A stretch of DNA of 5,300 nucleotides. Origin: an uncultured Lachnospiraceae bacterium (GTDB taxonomy: Bacteria > Bacillota > Clostridia > Lachnospirales > Lachnospiraceae). Where the stretch lies: the NCBI GenBank assembly GCA_947305345.1, contig CAMZDH010000055.1:1-5300 (forward strand). The letters are read 5' to 3'. Shown here piece by piece: positions 1 to 5,300 of the stretch; position 1 is the stretch's first letter, and every line of letters starts with the position of its first letter. A program made the translations under genes and the position numbers. Under the pieces are notes generated by a model. The model ran no database searches. It worked only from the letters and a program-made list of their open reading frames with translations, and was not told where the DNA came from.

Positions 1-756
1 GTGCTTTCAGGCGGGCAGTACGACCGTCTGATGCGGCGCTTGAAGCGGTCTTCCGGCGCGGTCGGCTTCGCGGTCTATCTGGACGCGCTGGAGCGGCTTG
101 GCGCCGAAAACGCGGCCGCTCCTGCGGAAACCTGGCTCAACGTCGCGCTCCCGAAGGGACGGCTCGGCGAGCAGGTCTACCGGCGCTTTGCGGCGGCGGG
201 GTACGAGTGCCCGTCGATCCTCGAAGAAAACAGGAAGCTTATTTTTGAAAACGCGGAAAAGAAGATCCGTTATTTCTGGGTCAAGCCGTCGGACGTCGCG
301 ATCTACGTCGAACGCGGCGCGGCGGATGTCGGCGTCGTAGGGAAGGACATTCTCTTAGAATATGCGCCGGACGTTTACGAACTCATGGATCTCAAACTCG
401 GCCAGTGCCGGATGTGTGTCGCGGGGCCGAAGGGATTTCAGGACGACCCGTCGGAAACGATCCGCGTCGCGACGAAGTTCCCGGCGATCGCGCGCGCATT
501 TTATCAGTCGGAAGGGCGGGACATCGACGTCATTAAGCTGAACGGCTCGATCGAACTCGCGCCGATCCTGGGGCTTTCCGATGTGATCGTTGACATCGTG
601 GAGACCGGCACGACGCTTCGCGAGAACGATCTTAGCGTCATTCAGGAGATCGTGCCGATCAGCGCGCGGCTGATCGCGAATCAGGCGGCCGCAAAGTACA
701 AGGGCGAAATGATCGAGGCGCTTACTCAAGGCCTCCAGGGAAATGAGGAGCGGTAA
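1..756 (+). CDS. hisG: HisZ-HisG fusion: C-terminal end of ATP phosphoribosyltransferase regulatory subunit joined to complete short-form catalytic subunit (5' partial)
   Basis: The frame is open from base 1 to TAA at 754-756, giving 251 visible residues; the N-terminus lies outside the window. Residues 1-33 look like the end of HisZ, a histidyl-tRNA synthetase paralogue: a GGQYDRL motif (residues 4-10) and a class II motif 3-like AVGFAVYLDAL (20-30). After a short linker rich in Ala and Pro (about 34-44), HisG begins at residue 45 with NVALPKGRL (47-55). It continues with DVGVVGKDILLE (109-120) and the PRPP-binding loop DIVETGTTLREND (198-210). It ends soon after SARLIANQ (221-228), so the C-terminal regulatory domain of long HisG is absent. 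HisG condenses ATP with PRPP in the first, feedback-controlled step of histidine synthesis; in the short form HisZ is needed for activity and histidine sensing. No ATG, GTG or TTG lies in frame between codon 15 and the HisG core, so a separate hisG start is unlikely. TAA is followed after one base by hisD. The HisG assignment is firm and the fusion is strongly supported, but most of HisZ is not visible. Confidence 0.93.
   Translation: MLSGGQYDRLMRRLKRSSGAVGFAVYLDALERLGAENAAAPAETWLNVALPKGRLGEQVYRRFAAAGYECPSILEENRKLIFENAEKKIRYFWVKPSDVAIYVERGAADVGVVGKDILLEYAPDVYELMDLKLGQCRMCVAGPKGFQDDPSETIRVATKFPAIARAFYQSEGRDIDVIKLNGSIELAPILGLSDVIVDIVETGTTLRENDLSVIQEIVPISARLIANQAAAKYKGEMIEALTQGLQGNEER
745..750 (+). 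promoter_or_regulatory. Ribosome binding site of hisD
   Basis: GAGGAG lies 7 bases before ATG at 758 and overlaps the last codons of hisG. It decides the hisD start. A further in-frame ATG at 743 would add five residues, but it has no comparable site at the right distance, and family members begin close to the MIQIL sequence encoded from 758. Confidence 0.8.
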
Positions 757-757
757 C

Positions 758-2038
758 ATGATACAGATTCTGGACTTAAAGGAAGTGGAAAAGAGCGGGA
801 TCTTCCTTAGGAAGGCGCCGAAGGTGAACGTCGAAGCCGTCGTTTCGGCGATCCTTGCAGACGTGAAAGCGCGCGGCGACGCGGCGCTTTTCGACTATAC
901 GGAGCGTTTTGACGGCGCGAAGTCAGAGACGCTGGAAGTCAGCGCCGCGGAGATCAAAGAAGCGTTCGAGGAGACGGACCCTGAGTTCCTCGAGGTCCTT
1001 CGCGCTGCGCGGACGAACATCGAAAGCTACCATCGGAACCAGATCCGTACCGGCTTCATCGAGAATGACCGGCCGGGCGTCGTGACCGGGCAGAAGATCC
1101 TGCCGCTCGAACGCGTCGGCATTTACGTGCCGGGCGGCACCGCGGCTTATCCTTCGACGGTCCTGATGAACGCGATCCCCGCAAAGATCGCGGGCGTCTC
1201 CGAGATCGTGATCGTGACGCCGCCGGGAAAGGACGGGAAAGTCAATCCTGCGGTCCTTGCGGCAGCGAATGTCGCCGGCGTTGACAGGATCTTCAAGGTC
1301 GGCGGCGCGCAGGCCGTCGCCGCGCTAGCCTTCGGGACGGAAAGCATTCCGAAGGTCGATAAGATCGTCGGCCCCGGCAACGCGTTTGTCGCGGAAGCGA
1401 AGAAGCAGGTGTTCGGACAGGTGAACATTGACATGATTGCGGGGCCGAGCGAGATCCTGATCGTCGCGGACAAAACGATGAACGCGAAGCACCTCGCGGC
1501 GGACCTTCTTTCGCAGGCAGAGCACGACAAGATGGCGAGCGCCGTCCTCGTGACCGACGATCTCCCGCTCGCGAAAGCCGTGCAGGAAGCGCTGGAAGAG
1601 CAGATCCCCTTGCTGGCGCGAAAAGAGATCGCCCGGGCTTCGATCGATGACAACGGAAAGATCATCGTCGCAGAGAATATTTCAGAAGCGATCGGGGTCG
1701 CGAACGAACTCGCGCCGGAACACCTCGAACTTGCGCTGGAGAAGCCGTTCGACTGGCTCGACCGCGTGAAAAACGCGGGTTCGGTCTTCCTTGGACAGAA
1801 CTGCCCGGAGGCGCTCGGCGACTATTTCGCGGGTCCCAACCACACGCTTCCAACCGGCGGCACGGCGCGGTTTTCGAGTCCGCTTTCCGTGGATGATTTT
1901 GTAAAGAAAATGCAGTATACTTATTATTCAAGAGAAGCCCTTCTCGCCGCCGCGCCGGACGTTGCCCGGTTCGCGAATGAGGAGGGACTTACGGGACACG
2001 CGAAGAGCGTGCTGATCCGAACGGAGGAAGCAGAATGA
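758..2038 (+). CDS. hisD: Histidinol dehydrogenase
   Basis: HisD is a cytoplasmic Zn-dependent enzyme that oxidises L-histidinol to L-histidine in two NAD+-linked steps, the last reactions of the pathway. The product is 426 residues, the normal length. Family blocks appear in order: VGIYVPGGTAAYPSTV (120-135), VGGAQAVAALAFGTE (181-195), IVGPGNAFVAEAK (203-215) and IDMIAGPSEILIVAD (224-238). By motif alignment with the E. coli enzyme, the zinc ligands are Gln253 and His256 in SQAEHD, Asp355 in GDYFAGPNH, and His414 in LTGHAKS. The catalytic Glu-His pair is Glu321-His322 in APEHLEL. All are intact, so an active enzyme is expected. The start at 758 is chosen over 743 from the ribosome binding site and family length. 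The gene begins one base after the hisG stop, and its last four bases (ATGA) overlap the hisC start, which points to coupled translation. Confidence 0.97.
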   Translation: MIQILDLKEVEKSGIFLRKAPKVNVEAVVSAILADVKARGDAALFDYTERFDGAKSETLEVSAAEIKEAFEETDPEFLEVLRAARTNIESYHRNQIRTGFIENDRPGVVTGQKILPLERVGIYVPGGTAAYPSTVLMNAIPAKIAGVSEIVIVTPPGKDGKVNPAVLAAANVAGVDRIFKVGGAQAVAALAFGTESIPKVDKIVGPGNAFVAEAKKQVFGQVNIDMIAGPSEILIVADKTMNAKHLAADLLSQAEHDKMASAVLVTDDLPLAKAVQEALEEQIPLLARKEIARASIDDNGKIIVAENISEAIGVANELAPEHLELALEKPFDWLDRVKNAGSVFLGQNCPEALGDYFAGPNHTLPTGGTARFSSPLSVDDFVKKMQYTYYSREALLAAAPDVARFANEEGLTGHAKSVLIRTEEAE

Positions 2039-3093
2039 GCGGTTTTCTCAGCGAAAAGTATCAACGCCTGACCCCCTACACCCCGGGGGAGCAGCCGCGT
2101 GACCGGAAATATATTAAATTAAATACGAACGAATCTCCGTTCCCGCCGTCTCCGTTCGCTGAACGGTTTGCGCGGGAAGCGGCCGGGGATCTGAACCTCT
2201 ATTCCGATCCGACCGCGAAGCGGCTCACGGAGACGATCGCGGAGCGGTATGACGTCGACCCGGCCTCCGTCATTACGTCAAACGGGTCGGACGAGCTCCT
2301 GAACTTTGCGTTCATGGCATTTGCGGACGACGCTCACCCGGCGGTCTTCCCGGACATCACCTACGGCTTTTATCCGGTCTTTGCGGAGCTGAACCGCATT
2401 CCGTACGAGGAGATCCCGCTGAAGGAAGATTTCACGATCGACGTGAACGACTATCTCGGCATCCGGAAGACGATTTTCATCGCGAATCCGAACGCGCCGA
2501 CCGGTATCGCGCTGCCGCTTTCGGACATCGAAGCGATCCTGAAAAGCAATCCTGAAAATGTGCTGGTGCTCGACGAAGCTTATGTGGATTTCGGCGCGGA
2601 ATCGGCGGTCCCGCTGACGAAAACATACAAGAACCTGCTGGTCATTCAGACCTTCTCCAAGTCGAGATCGCTTGCCGGCGCGCGGCTCGGGTTCGCGATC
2701 GGAGACCCCGCGCTCATCGCGGATTTGAATCTGATCAAATATTCGACGAATCCGTACAATGTGAACCGGATGACGCAGGCAGCGGGCATCGGCGCATTAT
2801 TGGATGAGGCATATTTCAGAAAGAATTGCAATGCGATCGCCAAAAACCGTGCGATGACGGTGTCGGCGCTCGAAAAGCTTGGATTTACGGTGCTCCCGTC
2901 GGCCGCGAATTTCATCTTCGCGCGTTCGGAGAAGATCGACGGAGGGGACCTTTACCGGATCCTCAAGGAACGGGGGATCCTGGTCCGGCATTTTACGAAG
3001 CCGCGACTTTCGCCCTTCATTCGCGTCAGCATCGGAAGCCGGGCGGAAATGGAAGCGTTTATTGCGGCCGTCCGGGAGATCGTCGGGGAGTGA
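2035..3093 (+). CDS. hisC: Histidinol-phosphate aminotransferase
   Basis: HisC is a PLP-dependent fold type I aminotransferase that transfers the amino group of glutamate to imidazole-acetol phosphate, giving histidinol phosphate in the cytoplasm. The 352-residue product has the usual length and motifs: LNTNESPFPPSP (29-40), YSDPTAKRL (56-64), SNGSDELL (82-89), ANPNAPTG (150-157) and LVLDEAYVDFG (177-187). The cofactor lysine is Lys209 in TFSKSRSLAGARLG (206-219). Arg217 should bind the PLP phosphate, and Arg330 in FIRVSIG the substrate carboxylate or phosphate end. Asp180 and Tyr183 are the conserved cofactor-ring contacts. The gene shares ATGA with the hisD stop and has GGAGG at 2023-2027, 7 bases before its start. 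HisC paralogues can also act on aromatic amino acids or in cobalamin synthesis, but the position inside the his operon makes the histidine role clear. Confidence 0.95.
   Translation: MSGFLSEKYQRLTPYTPGEQPRDRKYIKLNTNESPFPPSPFAERFAREAAGDLNLYSDPTAKRLTETIAERYDVDPASVITSNGSDELLNFAFMAFADDAHPAVFPDITYGFYPVFAELNRIPYEEIPLKEDFTIDVNDYLGIRKTIFIANPNAPTGIALPLSDIEAILKSNPENVLVLDEAYVDFGAESAVPLTKTYKNLLVIQTFSKSRSLAGARLGFAIGDPALIADLNLIKYSTNPYNVNRMTQAAGIGALLDEAYFRKNCNAIAKNRAMTVSALEKLGFTVLPSAANFIFARSEKIDGGDLYRILKERGILVRHFTKPRLSPFIRVSIGSRAEMEAFIAAVREIVGE
3085..3090 (+). promoter_or_regulatory. Ribosome binding site of hisB
   Basis: GGGGAG overlaps the last codons of hisC and sits 7 bases before ATG at 3098. It fixes the hisB start. 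The frame stays open upstream to 2879, but that stretch lies out of frame within hisC and resembles no dehydratase sequence. Confidence 0.75.
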
Positions 3094-3097
3094 GACC

Positions 3098-3685
3098 ATG
3101 AGAACAGCGGATATTGATCGAAGAACAGCAGAAACGGAAGTCGCGGTCTCCCTGGATCTGGACGGCTGCGGCAACGCAGAGATCCGGACGGGCGTCGGGT
3201 TTTTAGACCACATGCTGACGCTTTTCGCGTCGCACGGACGGTTTGATCTGATGGTGCGCTGCCAGGGCGACACGGAGGTCGACGACCATCATTCGGTCGA
3301 AGACGTCGGGATCGCGCTCGGGCAGGCGTTTCGGGAAGCACTTGGCAATAAGCGCGGGATCCGGCGTTATGGCGACAGGATCCTGTCGATGGACGAAGCG
3401 CTGATCCTCGCTTCCGTCGACTTTTCCGGCCGGGACTTTTTAGGCTTCCAGCTGGACATTCCGACGGAGAAGGTCGGGACGTTCGATACGGAACTCGTGG
3501 AGGAATTCTGGCTCGGGTTTGTCCGGAACGCGGGGTGCGCTCTGCATTTACGGAAGCTTGCCGGAAAGAACGCGCATCACATCATCGAAGGCGCGTTCAA
3601 GGCGGCCGCGCGCGCGATCCGTGAGGCGGTCGAGATCGACGAGCGGTTTGCTTCGGAGATCCCCTCGACCAAAGGAGTGCTGTAA
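3098..3685 (+). CDS. hisB: Imidazole-glycerol-phosphate dehydratase (monofunctional)
   Basis: HisB removes water from imidazole-glycerol phosphate to give imidazole-acetol phosphate, the substrate of HisC. The family is a Mn-dependent cytoplasmic oligomer, typically a 24-mer. The product is 195 residues, typical of the stand-alone dehydratase, with no N-terminal HAD phosphatase domain as in the E. coli bifunctional HisB. The two internal-repeat metal signatures are present: DDHHSVED (62-69, with His64, His65 and Glu68) and NAHHIIEGAFKA (158-169, with His160, His161 and Glu164). His38 in GFLDHML and His46 in ASHGRFD supply further conserved histidines. The first signature has Ser66 where Thr is commonest, a conservative change. 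The usual N-terminal RRTAETEV and C-terminal PSTKGVL are intact. The start at 3098 lies four bases after the hisC stop. The stop (TAA, 3683-3685) shares one base with the hisH start. Confidence 0.96.
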   Translation: MRTADIDRRTAETEVAVSLDLDGCGNAEIRTGVGFLDHMLTLFASHGRFDLMVRCQGDTEVDDHHSVEDVGIALGQAFREALGNKRGIRRYGDRILSMDEALILASVDFSGRDFLGFQLDIPTEKVGTFDTELVEEFWLGFVRNAGCALHLRKLAGKNAHHIIEGAFKAAARAIREAVEIDERFASEIPSTKGVL

Positions 3686-4296
3686 TGACCGCGATCATCG
3701 ACTACGGCGTCGGGAATCTCTTCTCGTTAAAAAGCTCGTTTGCGGCGGTCGGCGAGGACGCGGTCGTGACAAGCGACCCGGACGTGATCCTCAGCGCGGA
3801 CCGCGTGGTGCTGCCGGGTGTCGGCGCATTTTCGGATGCAGCGAAGAAACTTTTTGAAACCGGCCTTTCGGAAACCGTCCGAAGTGTCGCGGCAAAGGGG
3901 ACGCCGCTCCTTGGGATCTGTCTTGGCATGCAGCTCCTCTTTGAAAAGAGCCGGGAATTCGGAGAATGCGAAGGCCTCGGGCTCTTTAAAGGCGAGATCC
4001 GACCGCTTTCCGAAATCGTGCCCCCTGATTATAAGATCCCGGAAATGGGCTGGAACGCATTGCATTTTACCAAGGAAAAACCGGCGCTTTTTAAGTATAC
4101 ACCGGAGGGCGCCTACGTCTATTTTGTGCATTCGTATTATGCGGCGTGTGAAGAAGACGCGCTTGCGGCTGTGACAGATTACGGCGTGAGCGTGACCGCG
4201 GCGGTCGCTAAGGACAACGTCTTCGGGTGCCAGTTCCATCCGGAGAAGAGCGGAAGCGTCGGCCTTTCGATCTTAAAAGCCTTTACGGAGATGTAA
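3685..4296 (+). CDS. hisH: Imidazole glycerol phosphate synthase, glutaminase subunit
   Basis: HisH is a class I (triad) glutamine amidotransferase. It hydrolyses glutamine and passes ammonia through the HisF barrel to make imidazole-glycerol phosphate and AICAR from PRFAR. The 203-residue product has the normal length. Visible landmarks are IIDYGVGNL (4-12), the oxyanion-strand motif LPGVGAFSDA (43-52), the nucleophile Cys79 in GICLGMQLLFE, VYFVHSYYA (145-153), and the catalytic His185 and Glu187 in CQFHPEKSG (182-190). The segment before GWN reads IPEMGWN, with Glu120 where most bacterial HisH proteins have His; yeast HIS7 has, from memory, a similar Glu. ATG at 3685 overlaps the hisB stop in TAATG, and AAAGGAG at 3671-3677 lies 7 bases upstream. 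Co-expression with hisF, two genes downstream, fits the 1:1 heterodimer. Confidence 0.96.
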   Translation: MTAIIDYGVGNLFSLKSSFAAVGEDAVVTSDPDVILSADRVVLPGVGAFSDAAKKLFETGLSETVRSVAAKGTPLLGICLGMQLLFEKSREFGECEGLGLFKGEIRPLSEIVPPDYKIPEMGWNALHFTKEKPALFKYTPEGAYVYFVHSYYAACEEDALAAVTDYGVSVTAAVAKDNVFGCQFHPEKSGSVGLSILKAFTEM

Positions 4297-4297
4297 C

Positions 4298-5008
4298 ATG
4301 CAGCTTTTTCCCGCAATCGACCTGTTTGAAGGACAGGCGGTCAGACTTTATCGAGGAAATTACGCGGAGAAGACGGTCTATTCGTCCGATCCCGTCCGGA
4401 TCGCGCTGGATTTTCAGGCGTCGGGCGCGTCGGCCATGCACGTCGTCGATCTGGAAGGCGCAAAGACCGGGAATACGCCGAATTTCGACCTCATTCGAAG
4501 GATGAAGGAGGCGTCCGGCCTCTTTACCGAGGTCGGCGGCGGCATCCGGAACGAAGAGACCGTCCGGCGGTATCTCGACGCCGGCATCGACCGCGTGATC
4601 CTCGGCACGGCTGCCGTCGAAAATGAACCGTTTCTTTGTGAAATGCTCAAAAAGTACGGCGGAAAGATCGCGGTATCGGTCGACTTGAAAGACGGATTCG
4701 TCGCGGTCCGCGGCTGGACGGAGGCGAGCGGCATTTCCGGAGAGGCGTTCTTTCAGCGTCTGACGGAGCTTGGCGTCGAGACCGCGGTCTGCACGGACAT
4801 TTCCCGCGACGGCGCGATGAAAGGCACGAACCGGGCGCTCTATCAGGAACTATCCAAACGGTTTCCCGTGAAGATCATCGCCTCCGGCGGCGTTTCGACG
4901 CTCGACGACCTGAAGGCGTTAAAACGCATGGGACTCTACGGCGCGATCATCGGAAAAGCCTATTATACCGGCGCCATCCGGCTTTCGGAGGCATTGAAGT
5001 TATGCTGA
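4298..5008 (+). CDS. hisA: ProFAR isomerase (phosphoribosylformimino-AICAR-phosphate isomerase)
   Basis: HisA carries out an Amadori rearrangement of ProFAR to PRFAR, the substrate of HisH-HisF, using a single (beta-alpha)8 barrel in the cytoplasm. The product is 236 residues, the usual size. The half-barrel repeat shared with HisF is clear. The general acid/base Asp8 is in FPAIDLFEG (4-12), and the second catalytic Asp129 is in [15 protein letters not shown] (126-140). Thr166 in [14 protein letters not shown] (165-178) matches the conserved active-site threonine. The two phosphate sites are [11 protein letters not shown] (79-89) and [11 protein letters not shown] (195-205). The RGW motif and two separate phosphate loops support HisA rather than the bifunctional PriA, and HisA is also expected from the operon, but sequence alone does not exclude some TrpF activity. 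The gene begins one base after the hisH stop, with CGGAG at 4286-4290 as ribosome binding site. Its last seven bases overlap hisF. Confidence 0.95.
   Translation: MQLFPAIDLFEGQAVRLYRGNYAEKTVYSSDPVRIALDFQASGASAMHVVDLEGAKTGNTPNFDLIRRMKEASGLFTEVGGGIRNEETVRRYLDAGIDRVILGTAAVENEPFLCEMLKKYGGKIAVSVDLKDGFVAVRGWTEASGISGEAFFQRLTELGVETAVCTDISRDGAMKGTNRALYQELSKRFPVKIIASGGVSTLDDLKALKRMGLYGAIIGKAYYTGAIRLSEALKLC
4987..4991 (+). promoter_or_regulatory. Ribosome binding site of hisF
   Basis: GGAGG within the hisA coding region lies 10 bases before ATG at 5002. The spacing is a little longer than the 7 bases found for the other genes here, but still workable. It supports a hisF start inside the hisA end. Confidence 0.65.
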
Positions 5009-5300
5009 CAAAAAGGATCAGTCCCTGCCTGGACGTCCGGAACGGACAGGTGGTCAAGGGGGTTCATTTTGTAGGACTGAAGGAGATCGCTTCGCCGGTC
5101 GGCCTCGCCGAATACTATTCGGAAAACGGCGCGGACGAGCTGGTCTTTTACGACATCACCGCTTCGGCGGAGGACAGGGCGATCTTTACGGACGTCTTGA
5201 AGGAGACCGCAAGACGGATCTTCATTCCCCTGATGGTCGGCGGCGGCATTCAGAGTCTTGCGGATTTTGAACGCGTGCTGACGGCAGGCGCGGACAAGGT
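5002..5300 (+). CDS. hisF: Imidazole glycerol phosphate synthase, cyclase subunit (3' partial)
   Basis: HisF is the (beta-alpha)8-barrel cyclase that joins ammonia from HisH to PRFAR and splits it into imidazole-glycerol phosphate and AICAR. The window holds 99 full codons of an expected 250 or so; there is no stop before the window end. My translation begins [15 protein letters not shown]. Catalytic Asp11 is in PCLDV, followed by [10 protein letters not shown] (17-26), [11 protein letters not shown] (45-55) and the first phosphate loop VGGGIQS (79-85). Arg5, Glu46 and Lys99 match three of the four residues that form the ammonia gate at the base of the barrel in the Thermotoga maritima enzyme; the fourth lies outside the window. 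His22 stands where Asn is common in KGVNF, a tolerated position. The start overlaps the last seven bases of hisA in a different frame. The gene was found by reading the + strand directly from the ATG at 5002. Confidence 0.96.
   Translation, partial: MLTKRISPCLDVRNGQVVKGVHFVGLKEIASPVGLAEYYSENGADELVFYDITASAEDRAIFTDVLKETARRIFIPLMVGGGIQSLADFERVLTAGADK

Noticed and set aside
743..757. Upstream ATG for hisD adding MRSGN
   Set aside because: The GAGGAG site is correctly spaced for ATG 758, the extra residues are not part of the HisD family, and ATG 743 lies upstream of that site.
1147..1665. Long open frame on the minus strand opposite hisD
   Set aside because: The translation is low-complexity (rich in Ala, Ser and Thr) and resembles no protein family. 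It mirrors the codon bias of a well-supported hisD.
1916..1921. TATACT resembling a -10 promoter element in hisD
   Set aside because: The hexamer 17 bases upstream (ATGATT) is a poor -35 match, and the bases encode the conserved MQYTYY segment of HisD.
2879..3097. N-terminal extension of hisB
   Set aside because: The frame is open but overlaps hisC out of frame and encodes Arg/Ser-rich nonsense. The MRTADIDRRTAETEV start at 3098 has its own ribosome binding site and matches the family.
3727..4239. Long open frame on the minus strand opposite hisH
   Set aside because: It is rich in Arg, Lys and His, has no recognisable domain and no ribosome binding site, and is fully covered by an intact hisH.
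4298..5008. hisA as bifunctional PriA (HisA/TrpF)
   Set aside because: The sequence has typical HisA motifs and sits in a non-actinobacterial type of his operon. Nothing specific to PriA could be identified.
1..5300. Search for a novel system, mobile element, CRISPR array, tRNA or terminator
   Set aside because: Nearly every base lies in a recognised histidine gene and the longest gap is four bases. I saw no direct or inverted repeats beyond short GC-rich coding coincidences.

Overview
The window is a solid block of histidine biosynthesis genes, all on the + strand, with essentially no noncoding DNA. In order they are: a 5'-truncated reading frame joining the end of HisZ to a complete short-form HisG (1-756), hisD (758-2038), hisC (2035-3093), hisB (3098-3685), hisH (3685-4296), hisA (4298-5008) and the first 99 codons of hisF (5002 to the window end). 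Every junction lies between a 7-base overlap and a 4-base gap, and each downstream start has a purine-rich Shine-Dalgarno sequence. The whole block therefore reads as one translationally coupled operon. Its promoter and leader lie upstream, and hisF and probably hisI/hisE continue downstream.

Together the genes cover most of the pathway. HisZ-HisG makes phosphoribosyl-ATP. HisA isomerises ProFAR to PRFAR. HisH and HisF convert PRFAR to imidazole-glycerol phosphate plus AICAR. HisB dehydrates this to imidazole-acetol phosphate, HisC transaminates it to histidinol phosphate, and HisD oxidises histidinol to histidine. Not seen here are phosphoribosyl-AMP cyclohydrolase/phosphoribosyl-ATP pyrophosphatase (hisI/hisE) and histidinol-phosphate phosphatase. 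HisB is the monofunctional dehydratase, so the phosphatase must be a separate protein.

The organism is most likely a fairly GC-rich Clostridia-type Firmicute. The grounds are short HisG plus HisZ, monofunctional HisB, hisC lying between hisD and hisB, strong GGAGG-type ribosome binding sites, and a GC-biased codon choice (GCG, GTC, ATC, CGG/CGC). This is inference; no taxonomic marker is present.

The most notable point is at the left edge. The HisZ C-terminal tail runs in the same frame, with no stop and no usable start codon, into the first beta strand of HisG. This gives an apparent HisZ-HisG fusion, where these are usually separate subunits of a hetero-octamer. Otherwise the enzymes keep all the catalytic residues that can be checked, and I see no mobile element, RNA gene, CRISPR array, terminator or unfamiliar gene.
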